From JAFALK01 sp042701975 (GTDB lineage: Bacteria > Pseudomonadota > Gammaproteobacteria > Burkholderiales > Burkholderiaceae_C), in NCBI GenBank assembly GCA_042701975.1, contig CP170561.1:1550001-1614000 (forward strand): 64,000 nt of DNA, written 5' to 3'. The first letter of the stretch is position 1. Each line of letters starts with the position of its first letter. A program made the translations under genes and the position numbers. This document shows, piece after piece, positions 25,801-33,341 of this stretch. Below the pieces are notes generated by a model. The model did no database searches, had not been told where the DNA came from, and was given only the letters and a program-made list of their open reading frames with translations.

Positions 25801-26300
25801 ATGGACCAGGCCTGCAGCGCCTGGTCGCTCTGGTGCGGCGTGCTGGAGGACACGCAGCCGTGGTCGTCACCGCAGACGACGAGCACGCCGCCTAACGTCG
25901 AGCTGCCATAGACATTGCCGTGCTTGAGCGCATCGCCCGAGCGGTCCACGCCCGGGCCCTTGCCGTACCACATGGCGAACACGCCGTCTGCCGTGCGCTT
26001 GGCATCGAGCGCCACGCGCTGCACGCCCAGGCAGGCGGTGGCGGCCAGGTCCTCGTTGATGGCGGGCAGGAAGTCCACGCGCGCGGCTTCCAGGAACTGC
26101 TTGGCCTTCCACATCTGCTGGTCCACCATGCCCAGTGGCGAGCCGCGGTAGCCGCTGACGAAGCCGGCCGTGTTCAGCCCCGCGTGCTCGTCCAGGCGCT
26201 TTTGCGCGAGCAGCAGCCGCACGAGGGCTTGCGTGCCGGTGAGGAAGACGGCGCCGGACTCGGCGGCGAGGTTGTCGGAGAGCTTGTAGTCGCGCAGCAT
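22803..26300 (-). CDS. Indolepyruvate ferredoxin oxidoreductase (fused IorAB type)
   Basis: A protein of 1165 residues that oxidatively decarboxylates aryl pyruvates, such as indolepyruvate from amino-acid breakdown, to aryl acetyl-CoA using thiamine diphosphate and iron-sulfur clusters. It begins with the alpha-type domain (FLTGTQALVRLLLAQ, SGYRGSPLG), then the TPP-binding region (CSGCPHNTST, GIGCHFMASWM, GDGTYYHSG), a cysteine-rich part (VCEGCGDCGQASNC, SSCNKDFSCVNGFCP) for clusters, and the gamma domain (GVGGTGVVTVGALVSMAAH). ATG 26300 is used; an in-frame TTG at 26333 would add 11 residues. The divergent Lrp-type gene is the probable regulator, as is common for this enzyme. Confidence 0.92.
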   Translation of the reverse strand: MLRDYKLSDNLAAESGAVFLTGTQALVRLLLAQKRLDEHAGLNTAGFVSGYRGSPLGMVDQQMWKAKQFLEAARVDFLPAINEDLAATACLGVQRVALDAKRTADGVFAMWYGKGPGVDRSGDALKHGNVYGSSTLGGVLVVCGDDHGCVSSSTPHQSDQALQAWSMPVVHPGNVAEYLEFGLYGWALSRFSGAWVGFKAISEVVESGMTVDLDATPISWDQPVLDYTAPTDLHIRQVDLPSLSLEERLAHKLDAVRAFAKVNSIDKHIVVSPRATLGIVTVGKAHYDFMEVLRRLDLDPNALAAAGVRVYKVGLVFPLEPTRIAEFAQGLTDMLVIEEKGPVVERQIKELLYHLPDAQRPRVVGKTDEHGKAVLSALGELRPSRIMGTVADWLARLNPALDRRHLVVDFQTPALLSNAADAVRRQPYFCSGCPHNTSTKLPDGSRAQAGIGCHFMASWMERGTSGLIQMGAEGVDWVAQSRFTTDKHVFQNLGDGTYYHSGYLAIRQAIAAKATITYKILYNDAVAMTGGQPVDGTTSVPQIARQVEAEGVKRLAVVSDEPQKYVGHGNEFPIGTTFHDRSELDTVQRELRDLEGVTVLIYDQTCAAEKRRRRKKKEFPDPPRRIFINEAVCEGCGDCGQASNCLSVMPVETELGRKRKIDQSSCNKDFSCVNGFCPSFVSVHGAELKKRQGANYTPEDLTRELSGIAAPRTWSWTGPFDMLVTGVGGTGVVTVGALVSMAAHLEGKQSSVLDFMGFAQKGGAVLSFVRLAETPDQLNQVRIDTQQADVLLACDMVVGASADALGTVKPGRTVIVANTHEMPTAAFVRQPDASLHADSLLAKMRHAIGAHDELLSTLDAQAIAQELMGDTMPSNIIMLGACWQRGLVPLSEAALMRAMELNGVAVAANKTAFALGRLAVAAPESLRRLAGAPAAQALPQDLDSLVQRRMQHLTDYQDVAYAERYLKLVNRVRAAEAKLGSTSTQLSLAVARYYAKLLAIKDEWEVARLYTDGRFEASLKDQFENWQSISFHMAPPLLAKPGKDGRVAKMEMGPWMMSALKVMARLRFLRGSWLDVFSRTEERRMERSLISEYEALVDELLASLSTEKLDLAVRLASLPEKIRGYGHVKLANVATARAQQRELLDRFQGRVQEPAAVPMKFMARG

Positions 26301-26368
26301 GGCGTTGGATTCTTGCTCCACCTCGGCAGACAAAGTTTGCGCATTTGCTTCACGCAGGCCGCTCCGTG

Positions 26369-26382
26369 AGAGAATTTTTCTC
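26369..26382. promoter_or_regulatory. Lrp-type binding site between divergent genes
   Basis: AGAGAATTTTTCTC contains the inverted repeat GAGAA-TTT-TTCTC and matches the known E. coli Lrp consensus core (AGHAWATTWTDCT) at all but one position. It lies in the 95-base gap between the oxidoreductase and the Lrp-family gene, the expected place for control of both. Confidence 0.55.
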
Positions 26383-26395
26383 CAATTGAGCGAGG

Positions 26396-26869
26396 ATGGA
26401 GATGGAGTCTTTCGATCGGGCCACGCGGCTCATCATCGAGGCCTTGCAGGAGGACAACCGGCAGAGCACGCAGGCGCTGGCGGACAAGGTCGGCCTGTCC
26501 AGCACGCCGGTGTGGCGACGCGTGCGCGAGCTGGAAGACAGCGGCGTGATCCGCCGCCACGTGGCGCTGATGGACCGCGAGAAGCTCGGCCTGTCGCTGT
26601 GCGTGCTGGCGCATGTGAGTCTGGTGCGACACAGCGAGGGGGCGGTCGAGGATTTCGAGCGCCTGGTGCAGGCCAGCCCTGAGATCATCGAGTGCCACGC
26701 CATCACCGGCGAGGCCGATTACGTGATCAAGGTCGTCGTCACCGACATGAAGGCCTACGATCAGTTCCTGCAGTTGGGCATCTTCAAGCTGCCCGGTGTC
26801 TCCAGCGTGCGCAGCAACGTCGTGCTGCGCGAAGTGAAGTACGAAACTGCTCTTCCGATCAAAAAATGA
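26396..26869 (+). CDS. Lrp/AsnC-family transcriptional regulator
   Basis: A 157-residue regulator. Residues 5-60 contain the AsnC helix-turn-helix (DRATRLIIEALQEDNRQSTQALADKVGLSSTPVWRRVRELEDSG), and the rest is the RAM ligand-binding domain (ITGEADYVIKVVVTDMKAYDQF). Such proteins sense amino acids or related metabolites as octamers. It is divergent from the indolepyruvate oxidoreductase, which probably uses aromatic amino-acid derivatives, so an aromatic ligand is a reasonable guess. A second ATG at 26402 is possible. The next gene starts in the stop codon (ATGA), so the two are coupled. Confidence 0.92.
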   Translation: MEMESFDRATRLIIEALQEDNRQSTQALADKVGLSSTPVWRRVRELEDSGVIRRHVALMDREKLGLSLCVLAHVSLVRHSEGAVEDFERLVQASPEIIECHAITGEADYVIKVVVTDMKAYDQFLQLGIFKLPGVSSVRSNVVLREVKYETALPIKK

Positions 26870-27744
26870 ACCTGGACAAGATCGCGATCATCGGTGCCGG
26901 CCGGCTCGGCACCAGCCTGGCCCTCGCGCTGGCCGCGCACAACCGGCCGCCGCGCTTCGTCGCCAGCCGCAGCATGCGCAGCGCTAACGTGCTGGCTCAG
27001 CGGGTCAATGCCGCGGCCTGCACGCCCGAGCAGGCCTTGGGTTTCGCCGAGCTGGTGCTGCTCACCGTGCCGGACGACGAGATCGAAAAGGCCGCGGCCG
27101 AGCTGCCTTGGCGGCCGGGCCAGGCCGTCGTGCATTGCAGCGGCGCCACCGAGGTGGGTGCCTTGGCCGCAGCGGCCGATCGCGGCGCACTGGTCGGCGG
27201 TTTCCATCCGCTGCAGATCTTCTCCGACCCGGAGCGGGGTGCGGCGATGCTGGCCGGCTCCAGCGTCACCATCGAGGCCGACGAGCCCCTGCTCGGCAAG
27301 CTGCGCGAGCTGGCCCAGGTGCTGGGCCTGCGCACCATGCAGCTGCCGCCGGGCGCACGCTCGGCCTATCACGCGGCGGCCAATTACGCGGCCAGCTTTT
27401 TGCTCAGCATGCTGGGCGAGGCCGAAGACATCTGGGCTGCGGTCGGCTTGCCGCGCGAGCAGGCACTGCATGCGCTGCTGCCGCTGGCACGCGGCACGTT
27501 GTCGGCTGCGCAGAGCCGCGGCCTGGCCGGTGCGCAGAGCGGTGCGCTGTCGCGCGGTGACCTGGGCGTGATCCGCCGCCACCTGCAGGCGCTGGACGCG
27601 CTCGACGTGTTGGATGGCACGGTCCACGGCGACTTCTACCGCGAGTTCTCGCGCCGCCAGCTGCAGCTGGCGCGGTCCTCGGAGCGGCTGGATGCAACGA
27701 CTTTGGAGCAGGTTGCAGGTCTCTTGAAAAAGAGTGACCGCTAA
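26866..27744 (+). CDS. Rossmann-like and DUF2520 domain-containing oxidoreductase
   Basis: A 292-residue protein. The N-terminus IAIIGAGRLGTSLALAL is a nucleotide-binding Rossmann motif, AELVLLTVPDDEIEKAA matches the 6-phosphogluconate dehydrogenase-like NAD(P) fold, and the C-terminal helical half from about residue 125 (HPLQIFSDP, then YHAAANYAASFLLSMLGEAE) is the DUF2520 domain. The pair resembles ProC- or ketopantoate reductase-like enzymes, but no reaction is established. It overlaps the Lrp-type gene in an ATGA arrangement, so it may be under the same control and act on an amino- or keto-acid derivative; that is inference. Confidence 0.87.
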   Translation: MNLDKIAIIGAGRLGTSLALALAAHNRPPRFVASRSMRSANVLAQRVNAAACTPEQALGFAELVLLTVPDDEIEKAAAELPWRPGQAVVHCSGATEVGALAAAADRGALVGGFHPLQIFSDPERGAAMLAGSSVTIEADEPLLGKLRELAQVLGLRTMQLPPGARSAYHAAANYAASFLLSMLGEAEDIWAAVGLPREQALHALLPLARGTLSAAQSRGLAGAQSGALSRGDLGVIRRHLQALDALDVLDGTVHGDFYREFSRRQLQLARSSERLDATTLEQVAGLLKKSDR

Positions 27745-27851
27745 CTGCCAAATTAAGCGGAAGTTGCGGGCCGCAAGCACGGTAGTCCGTCACGTTGAAG
27801 GCGGGTCTTGGTGAGCGCTTTCAAATTGGATCCGGGAGAATCCTGATCCAT

Positions 27852-27878
27852 GGAACGGCGCCGCTGTTGTGCCGTTCC
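27852..27878 (+). promoter_or_regulatory. 8-bp inverted repeat upstream of cheZ
   Basis: GGAACGGC (27852-27859) and GCCGTTCC (27871-27878) form a perfect stem with an 11-base loop, 33 bases before the cheZ start. There is no T-run. It could be a leader hairpin or an operator. A shorter one (TTGCGG-G-CCGCAA) lies further upstream in the same gap. Confidence 0.45.
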
Positions 27879-27911
27879 CAGCACAAAAACACCGCACCCT
27901 CTGAGGCCTCC

Positions 27912-28472
27912 ATGACCACAGTCGCGTCATCTCTTGCCGCCGCATCCCCAACCGCCTTGCAGGCCCTGAACCAGCTCGCCACCGAGCTGCCGGATTCCTG
28001 TGAACGCCTGGGCTACGTGCGCAAGATGACCGAAGAGGCGGCCAACAAGGTGCTCGACCTGGTGGACACCGGCCGCGACGCCGCCGAACAGGTGCGCCGT
28101 CAGGGCCGCGATCTGTCCGAGATGCTGACGCGCCAGGCCACGTCCACCGAGCTGACCCTGGAGCGCGCGCGCTCCATGCTCAAGCTCTGCGCCGCCTATG
28201 CCGCCACCGCCGCGGCCTTTGCCGAGCGCGAGAAGGACGTGCATGCCGAGATCATGCAGGCGCAGGATTTTCAGGATCTCTCCGGCCAGGTGATCAACAA
28301 GGTCGTGCGCATGCTGCAGCAGGCCGAGATGCCGCTGAACCAGCTGCTGGCCGAAGCACCGGCCACGCCCGCCGCCGGCACGCAGGACGAGGCGCTGGCC
28401 GGCGTGCAAACGCCCGACAAGGCGCTCAAGCAGGACGACGTGGACGACCTGATGGCTTCGCTGGGCTTCTAA
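27912..28472 (+). CDS. cheZ: CheZ-like CheY-phosphate phosphatase
   Basis: A 186-residue helical protein. QAQDFQDLSGQVINKVVRML contains the CheZ active-site pattern, with the Asp and Gln of DFQDLSGQ corresponding to E. coli Asp143 and Gln147 that hydrolyse the CheY acyl-phosphate. The last residues QDDVDDLMASLGF are the CheY-binding C-terminal helix, joined by a flexible Ala/Pro/Thr-rich linker. The length is shorter than E. coli CheZ (214), as often found in betaproteobacteria. No cheY or other chemotaxis gene lies in the window, so the gene is an orphan here. It may serve the main chemotaxis system or another response regulator. Confidence 0.85.
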   Translation: MTTVASSLAAASPTALQALNQLATELPDSCERLGYVRKMTEEAANKVLDLVDTGRDAAEQVRRQGRDLSEMLTRQATSTELTLERARSMLKLCAAYAATAAAFAEREKDVHAEIMQAQDFQDLSGQVINKVVRMLQQAEMPLNQLLAEAPATPAAGTQDEALAGVQTPDKALKQDDVDDLMASLGF

Positions 28473-28484
28473 CCCAGTAGCGCC

Positions 28485-29318
28485 TCAGTTCCACGTCGCC
28501 GGATTGACGCCGTAGTAGCGGCGCAATTGCGCGTACAGCGCCGGATGCCAGGCGGCCATCTCCGCACCTCGTTCGAAGAACACCTCGCTGGCCACCGCAA
28601 AGAATTCCGCAGGGTCGGTGGCTCCATACGGATCGAGCAGGCCCGGCTCACCCATGGCGGTGCGGGCACGCAAGGCGTCGAACTCCGCCTGCATCACGGC
28701 TGACCAGCGGTCGTAGTCTTCACGCTTGGCCAGCAATGGCGCGCCGTTGGCGTGACCCTTGGCCTGATCGAGCTGGTGAGCGAACTCGTGCACGACCACA
28801 TTGCGGCCGTCGTCCGGCGTGGCGGCATCGCGCTGCACATGGTCCCAGGCCAGCAACACCTGGCCCTGTGCCCAGCTTTCGCCGGCCAGCGCGCGGCGTT
28901 GCTCCATCTGCACGCCGGCCACGTTCACCGGCCGGTCGACCACGAAGGCGCCCGGGTAGAGCAGCACCTGGCGCAGCTCCGGATAAAAACCGCGTGCGCG
29001 GCCCAGCAGTGGCAGGCAGGCGAGGGCTGCAACGGTGACGCGCATCTCGTCCGTCACGACCAGGCCCTGGCAGCCGAGGATGGGTTTCTCGGCCAGGAAC
29101 ACCTGCATCAGCTTCTTGAGCCGCAGCTGCTGGTCGGTGGGCAGGCGCGCTGCCAGCGGCACGCGCCGACGCAGCATGCGCCGCCAGGCCTGCGGGAAGG
29201 GAACATCGGCGATGCGCTGGCGACGCCGGCGCAGACGCAGCGGATGGCTGGCGATCCACGCCGCCAGGCCGAGGCCGGCGGCAAGCAGGGCGATGAGGGG
29301 CAGGACGTAGGCCATCAT
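28485..29318 (-). CDS. mtfA: MtfA-like zinc-dependent peptidase (M90 family)
   Basis: A protein of 277 residues with the M90/MtfA motif VVHEFAHQLD (His-Glu-x-x-His) and downstream PAEFFAVASEVFFE supplying the third ligand region. E. coli MtfA interacts with the glucose regulator Mlc and has aminopeptidase activity. Unlike E. coli MtfA, this protein begins with a hydrophobic segment (VLPLIALLAAGLGLAAWI), so it is probably membrane-anchored, a form common in betaproteobacteria. The start is ATG 29318 (ATG 29315 is equally good); a TTG at 29327 is less likely. It is convergent with cheZ, 12 bases apart. Whether it acts on sugar control here is unknown. Confidence 0.85.
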   Translation of the reverse strand: MMAYVLPLIALLAAGLGLAAWIASHPLRLRRRRQRIADVPFPQAWRRMLRRRVPLAARLPTDQQLRLKKLMQVFLAEKPILGCQGLVVTDEMRVTVAALACLPLLGRARGFYPELRQVLLYPGAFVVDRPVNVAGVQMEQRRALAGESWAQGQVLLAWDHVQRDAATPDDGRNVVVHEFAHQLDQAKGHANGAPLLAKREDYDRWSAVMQAEFDALRARTAMGEPGLLDPYGATDPAEFFAVASEVFFERGAEMAAWHPALYAQLRRYYGVNPATWN

Positions 29319-29369
29319 CCGCTGCAACTGGGCACGACGCGCCCAAATTGCAAGAGGCCAGGGCGGGAT

Positions 29370-30125
29370 TTACTTGTCGTAGCCGAGCCGGTGGATGGCA
29401 GCGTCGATGCGTTGCAGCATCGAGCCCTTCACGCGCGAGCTGCACCAGAAGTGGCGCGTCAGGCCGGCGGGGTTGTCCGGGAAAGACACGAGGCGCAGGC
29501 CGCTGGGGTCGTCGAAATGAGCGAAGTCTTCCTGGTCCACGAACATGTAGTCGGCGCGCTGGGCGGCGATCATGCGGCTCAGCTGCTGCACCGTGACCGT
29601 GACGCGCATCGGGGGGCGCGCCATGGTGTTGATGGCGGCATCCAGCTCGCCGCCGTAGGACACGCCGTCCACGGCCCCGAGCTTGAGCGAGGGGTCCTGC
29701 ATCAGCGCCTTCAGGCTGGGATGGGCGCGCACGGCCTGGGCCAAACTTTCGGCGGCCAGCACCATCTGCGGCTTGTCGCGGTGGATGGCGACGCTGAAGG
29801 GGCCGACGGCCTCGCGCTCCGGCAGCCGGTACCAGCCTGGCGAGCAGATCAGGCTGGTGTTGGCCGCCAGCTCGGTCGTGATGCGCTTTTGCGGCATGAC
29901 GACGAAGTGCACGGGGATGCCGGCGGCCTTGAAGATGGCGAGGCTCTTGTCGATCAGCAAGCCCTGGGGCTTGCCGTCGATCTCGGTGGAATAGGGCGGC
30001 TTGTCGCGGTAGGCGATGGTCAGGATTTCGGCGGCGCGCGCAGGGCCTGCCTGCGCCAGCAGCGTGGCGAAGGACAGGGCGAAGGGCAGCACGATGCGTG
30101 CGAGCAGCGCCGTGGTCTTGCTCAT
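29370..30125 (-). CDS. Periplasmic solute-binding family 3-like protein
   Basis: A 251-residue protein with a signal peptide (ARIVLPFALSFATLLAQAGPARA) and a mature part like the type 2 periplasmic binding fold: ILTIAYRDKPPYSTEIDGKPQGLLIDKSLAIF at the start, QLSRMIAAQRADYMFVD later. It resembles the stand-alone family 3 binding proteins that are often found without transporter genes and may serve in signalling. The ligand is unknown. Its ATG overlaps the stop of the rbgA gene (ATGA, 30122-30125), so translation is coupled although the functions look unrelated. Confidence 0.78.
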   Translation of the reverse strand: MSKTTALLARIVLPFALSFATLLAQAGPARAAEILTIAYRDKPPYSTEIDGKPQGLLIDKSLAIFKAAGIPVHFVVMPQKRITTELAANTSLICSPGWYRLPEREAVGPFSVAIHRDKPQMVLAAESLAQAVRAHPSLKALMQDPSLKLGAVDGVSYGGELDAAINTMARPPMRVTVTVQQLSRMIAAQRADYMFVDQEDFAHFDDPSGLRLVSFPDNPAGLTRHFWCSSRVKGSMLQRIDAAIHRLGYDK

Positions 30126-31084
30126 TGCGAATCCGTCTCCTGCGCGGTGGGCACCTTGGGCTTCTTGCCCGAGCGGGCCAGCTTGCGCGCCTTGCGCTCG
30201 GCTTCGCGCTGGGCTTCCTTGGTGACGGCTTCGACGCTCCAGCGTGCAAACTCTTGGGGTGTCTCCAGTGTGATGCGGCCCAGCACGGCCTGGCGGAATT
30301 CGTACATCAGCACTTCCGCCGCCTTCTGCAGGTTCACGCGGCCGCCGGTTTGCACGGCGCCACGCTTGCGGCCGAGCTGCTCCAGGGCTTCAACGTCGGT
30401 CAGGCCGGTCAGCTCGCCGAGCTTGTAGCGCGCCTCCAGCAGGGCCGGGTAGTTGCCGCGCAAGTAACCGATCAGTTCGACGGCAACTTCTTCCTCGTCG
30501 AAGGCGTTGCGCCCGATGGCGCCGCTGGCTGCGAGGTTGTAGCCGCTCTGCTCCACGCTGATGCGCGGCCACAGCATGCCGGGCGTGTCGAACAGGTAGA
30601 AATCGTTCTCCAGCACCAGCTTCTGCTCGATTTTGGTGATGCCGGGTTCGTCGCCCGTCTTGGCGGCGCGCTTGCCCATGAGGGTGTTGATCAGCGTGGA
30701 CTTGCCCACGTTCGGGATGCCGCAGATCAGCACGCGCAGCGGCTTGTCCATGCCGCCGCGGCTCGGCGCCAGCAACCGGCATTCGTGCATCAGCGCCTTG
30801 GCCGGCGCACGCACGCTGGCGTCCAGGCCGATGGCGCGGGTGTCGGCCTGGGCGTTGAAGTGGGACAGCCACAAGGCCGTGCGATCGGGGTCGGCCAGGT
30901 CCTGCTTGTTCAGCAGCTGCAGGCGCGGCTTGCCCGCGGTCAACTCGGCCAGCAGCGGGTTGCTGCTGGAGCCGGGCACGCGGGCGTCGAGCATTTCAAT
31001 GACCACATCCAACCCCGCCTTGACGCGATCCTGGATCGCCTTGCGGGTTGCGTTCATGTGGCCTGGGAACCAGTGGATGGCCAT
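30122..31084 (-). CDS. rbgA: Ribosome biogenesis GTPase YlqF/RbgA
   Basis: A 320-residue circularly permuted GTPase. The motif order is G4 (LLNKQDLAD), G1 (GIPNVGKSTLIN), G3 (DTPGM), as in the YlqF/YawG group, with the N-terminal MAIHWFPGHMNATRKAI signature. Its role is in late assembly of the 50S ribosomal subunit in organisms that have it. The lysine- and arginine-rich C-terminal tail (ERKARKLARSGKKPKVP) suggests RNA binding. The upstream gap 31085-31285 contains an A-tract but no certain promoter. A solute-binding protein gene overlaps its stop. Confidence 0.92.
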   Translation of the reverse strand: MAIHWFPGHMNATRKAIQDRVKAGLDVVIEMLDARVPGSSSNPLLAELTAGKPRLQLLNKQDLADPDRTALWLSHFNAQADTRAIGLDASVRAPAKALMHECRLLAPSRGGMDKPLRVLICGIPNVGKSTLINTLMGKRAAKTGDEPGITKIEQKLVLENDFYLFDTPGMLWPRISVEQSGYNLAASGAIGRNAFDEEEVAVELIGYLRGNYPALLEARYKLGELTGLTDVEALEQLGRKRGAVQTGGRVNLQKAAEVLMYEFRQAVLGRITLETPQEFARWSVEAVTKEAQREAERKARKLARSGKKPKVPTAQETDSQ

Positions 31085-31285
31085 GGCAGGCGTGTGAAAA
31101 AAAGAAAATTCGGAGACAAACTTAATGGAGCATTGTCCGCGCTGCGCAGAGGCTTGCCAGTCCGCAATTTGCCGCAGTGTGTAGAGTCGTGTGAGAGATC
31201 ACGCTCGGGTGCGTCCGGAGCCGGGGAGTTTTCACCAGGACACCCCTCTGGCGTGTTAACGGTCATTTCTGGTGGAATGCGGCCT

Positions 31286-31663
31286 ATGCCTCAGCAGTCT
31301 CTCGCCCTCAGTGCCCCAGCCGACCGCGACCTGCAGCTCTGGTTCGAGCCCTGGGCCGAGCACCTCATCGTGCCGGCCGGTGCCACTGTGGAGCTGCACG
31401 CCAACTCGCGCGTGGCCGGCCAGCTGCACATCGAGGAGGCCGGTGGGCGCACCGTGGTGCTGGGCTGGGGCGGCAGCACCTTGCGGGTGATGATGGGGCC
31501 GCGCACGCTCAAGTCCTTCGACCAGCCGGCGCCGGACTTCATGGACCGCGAATCCTTTGACCTGCTCTTTGCGCCGCCGCCCGGCCGTGATGCGACTCGC
31601 AAGACACCCGCACCAGCGCCGGCTGCCAAGCCGCGGCCCTGGTGGCAGTTCTGGGCGCGCTAG
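31286..31663 (+). CDS. Hypothetical protein with an aromatic C-terminal tail
   Basis: A 125-residue protein I do not recognise. The N-terminal 70 residues are beta-rich (DRDLQLWFEPWAEHLIVPAGATVELHA, RTVVLGWGGSTLRVMM), suggesting a small cupin-like or jelly-roll fold. After that comes a Pro/Ala-rich linker ending in PWWQFWAR. It has no signal peptide. GGTGGA at 31271-31276 is at good distance from ATG 31286, while an ATG at 31277 is too close, so 31286 is preferred. It stands between rbgA (divergent) and an ArsR-type regulator (convergent, end to end without a gap). Confidence 0.6.
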   Translation: MPQQSLALSAPADRDLQLWFEPWAEHLIVPAGATVELHANSRVAGQLHIEEAGGRTVVLGWGGSTLRVMMGPRTLKSFDQPAPDFMDRESFDLLFAPPPGRDATRKTPAPAPAAKPRPWWQFWAR

Positions 31664-32353
31664 TTAAGCCGCGTCCAGCGCCGGAAGAAGCCGCTGCACG
31701 CCCAGCGGCGTCAGCTCCACGCCCCGACCTTCGCCGCGGCGCACCCAGCCGCGCTGCGTGCAGTGCTCGAACAGCGCGTCAGCCAGCTGGCCGGCCAGAT
31801 GATCGCGGCGCTCGGACCAGTCCAGGCAGGCGTAGGCATAACGGCGTGAGCCGACCGGTTCCGGTGCGGCCATCTCCAGCCGTTGCAGCCATTCGTGGCC
31901 GGCCGGCGTGAGCTCAAAGCCTTGCGCTGAGGCCTGCAGGCCCTGGTGAACGCGCAGGCCTTCGTACAGGCGCACGCCGAGCCGGCCGGCCAGATGGCCG
32001 TAACAGCAGCGGGCCTCGCGCAGGCGCTGGCGTTCCGGGTGTTCCCAAGCCTTGTCGTGCGCGCTGCGCTCGGCCACCAGCGCCAGCGCTTCGAGCGCGT
32101 GCGCCACCTCCGGCCCGGCAAGGCGGAAGTAGCGGTGTCGGCCGCGCACCTCGCAAGTCAGCAAGCCCGCATCGAGCAGCTTGGCCAGATGGCCGCTGGC
32201 CGTGGCTGGCGTGACCGACCCCGCGCGGGCCAGCTCACCGGCGCTGGCGTATTCGCCGGACAGCAGGTAAGCCAGCATGCGCGAACGCGCCGCGTCGGCC
32301 ATGGCGGCGGCGACGCGGGCAATGCGCGGTTCATGGGGCTTGTGCGGCGCCAT
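31664..32353 (-). CDS. ArsR/SmtB-like winged-helix regulator with C-terminal domain
   Basis: A protein of about 229 residues. Residues 5-85 are an ArsR-type winged helix (RIARVAAAMADAARSRMLAYLLSGEYASAGELARA, TASGHLAKLLDAGLL, GRHRYFRLAG). The additional C-terminal 130 residues (YACLDWSERRDHLAGQLADALFEHC) match the longer ArsR subgroup. The two nearby cysteines (ARCCYGH) might bind a ligand or sense oxidants. The start could be ATG 32353 or GTG 32359; the latter overlaps the stop of the ABM gene as GTGA. It is the last gene of a three-gene operon with ABM and NIPSNAP proteins, and probably represses it. Confidence 0.83.
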   Translation of the reverse strand: MAPHKPHEPRIARVAAAMADAARSRMLAYLLSGEYASAGELARAGSVTPATASGHLAKLLDAGLLTCEVRGRHRYFRLAGPEVAHALEALALVAERSAHDKAWEHPERQRLREARCCYGHLAGRLGVRLYEGLRVHQGLQASAQGFELTPAGHEWLQRLEMAAPEPVGSRRYAYACLDWSERRDHLAGQLADALFEHCTQRGWVRRGEGRGVELTPLGVQRLLPALDAA

Positions 32354-32355
32354 CT

Positions 32356-32679
32356 TCACTTCGGAGCTTGCTCGCGATCGTCCAGGCCGTAGTCACGCAG
32401 CACCTGGGCCACGCGCAGCCGGTAGCCGGCGAACACGCCGCCACGCCCCTCGGCCTGCGCGGCGCGATGCTCGCCCAGCTCGCGCCAGCGCTTCACCGCC
32501 GCCTCGTCGCGCCAGAAGCTCAGCGAGAGGAAGCGGCCCGGTGTGGTGAGGCTTTCGAAGCGCTCCACCGAGATGAAACCGTCCAGCTGCACCAGCTGCT
32601 CCTTCAGCTGCCCGGCCAGCTCGAAGTAGCGCTCGGCACGGCCGGGCGCGGGCTCCACTTCGAAGATCACGGCGATCAT
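32356..32679 (-). CDS. Antibiotic biosynthesis monooxygenase (ABM) domain protein
   Basis: A 107-residue ferredoxin-like alpha-beta barrel protein. [43 protein letters not shown] and [18 protein letters not shown] are the ABM-domain pattern seen in small cofactor-free oxygenases and quinone-modifying proteins; members usually work as dimers. The substrate is unknown. It overlaps the NIPSNAP gene upstream (ATGA at 32676-32679) and the ArsR-type gene downstream, so all three are translated together. Both small enzymes and a repressor in one operon suggest a response to a reactive or toxic small molecule, which is inference. Confidence 0.88.
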   Translation of the reverse strand: MIAVIFEVEPAPGRAERYFELAGQLKEQLVQLDGFISVERFESLTTPGRFLSLSFWRDEAAVKRWRELGEHRAAQAEGRGGVFAGYRLRVAQVLRDYGLDDREQAPK

Positions 32680-33014
32680 GGTTGCACCTCACGTTGTCGG
32701 TTGCGGGTCGAGGCCACATCTTCCACCCAGCTGCGCTCCTCGCGGACGATGAAACGCTGCGCCTGTGCGAATTCGAAGTTGGCCCGACCTTCGGCATCGC
32801 GCCTGAGCGCTGCGCGATAGCGCTCGTAAGCAGCCAGATCGTCAAAGTCGATCAATCCCCAGGCGACGTCGTTCGTGCCTTCGTGTGGCAGGAAATAACC
32901 GACCAGGTTGCCGCCGCAGCGCGGAATGATGCGACCCCAGGCTTCGGCATAACGCGCGAATTCAGCGCGCTGAAAAGGGTCGATCTGGTAGCGGATGAAG
33001 CAGGTGAGGGCCAT
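32676..33014 (-). CDS. NIPSNAP family protein
   Basis: A 112-residue protein of the dimeric alpha-beta barrel superfamily, NIPSNAP branch: [53 protein letters not shown] and the later [14 protein letters not shown] are characteristic. Function in bacteria is largely unknown. ATG 33014 gives the typical family start; the longer in-frame region upstream contains no family sequence. It is the first gene of the three-gene operon with ABM and ArsR-type proteins and starts 24 bases downstream of a candidate operator dyad. Confidence 0.87.
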   Translation of the reverse strand: MALTCFIRYQIDPFQRAEFARYAEAWGRIIPRCGGNLVGYFLPHEGTNDVAWGLIDFDDLAAYERYRAALRRDAEGRANFEFAQAQRFIVREERSWVEDVASTRNRQREVQP

Positions 33015-33037
33015 GGTGTGCAGTCGTGGATTGCGAT

Positions 33038-33054
33038 GGCCCCACTGTGGGTCC
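33038..33054. promoter_or_regulatory. Candidate operator dyad upstream of the NIPSNAP operon
   Basis: GGCCCCACTGTGGGTCC is a 17-base near-perfect dyad (seven of eight arm pairs) centred on one T. It lies 24 bases before the first gene of an operon that encodes an ArsR-type repressor, a likely but unproven binder. Confidence 0.4.
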
Positions 33055-33083
33055 GGATGGCGCCGCGACACTTCGGTCCGCAC

Positions 33084-33341
33084 CTAAACGTTCATGGTTT
33101 GGCGCAGGCGGTGCAGCAGTCCCTGGCGCTGATCGGCGGTCTGCACCGACAACCGCTCGAACTTTGTGCCGGCGAGCTTGGCGTCGGCAAACAGCCCGGC
33201 CGGGTCTTCGTGGAAGTGCAAAAAGGCTTGGCCCCGGCGATAGAAGATGCCTGGTTTGCGCTCTTGCAGGCCGGGCAAGCGGCGGATCTCGTCGAGCAGT
33301 GAGTTCAGTTCTGCAAGGGCTGCAGCGCCTGCGTGCTTCAT
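33084..33341 (-). CDS. Conserved small hypothetical protein
   Basis: An 85-residue protein. It has a short helical start (ALAELNSLLDEIRRLPGL), then ERKPGIFYRRGQAFLHFHEDPAGLFADAKL and a charged end. It resembles small Burkholderiales proteins of unknown function, with the segment PGxFYRRxxAFLHFHEDPxGLFAD as the most distinctive part. There is no signal peptide and no known domain. The gene is divergent from the large SPFH gene at 33445 and precedes the NIPSNAP operon on the same strand with a 69-base gap. The spacing does not decide whether it belongs to that operon. Confidence 0.7.
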   Translation of the reverse strand: MKHAGAAALAELNSLLDEIRRLPGLQERKPGIFYRRGQAFLHFHEDPAGLFADAKLAGTKFERLSVQTADQRQGLLHRLRQTMNV

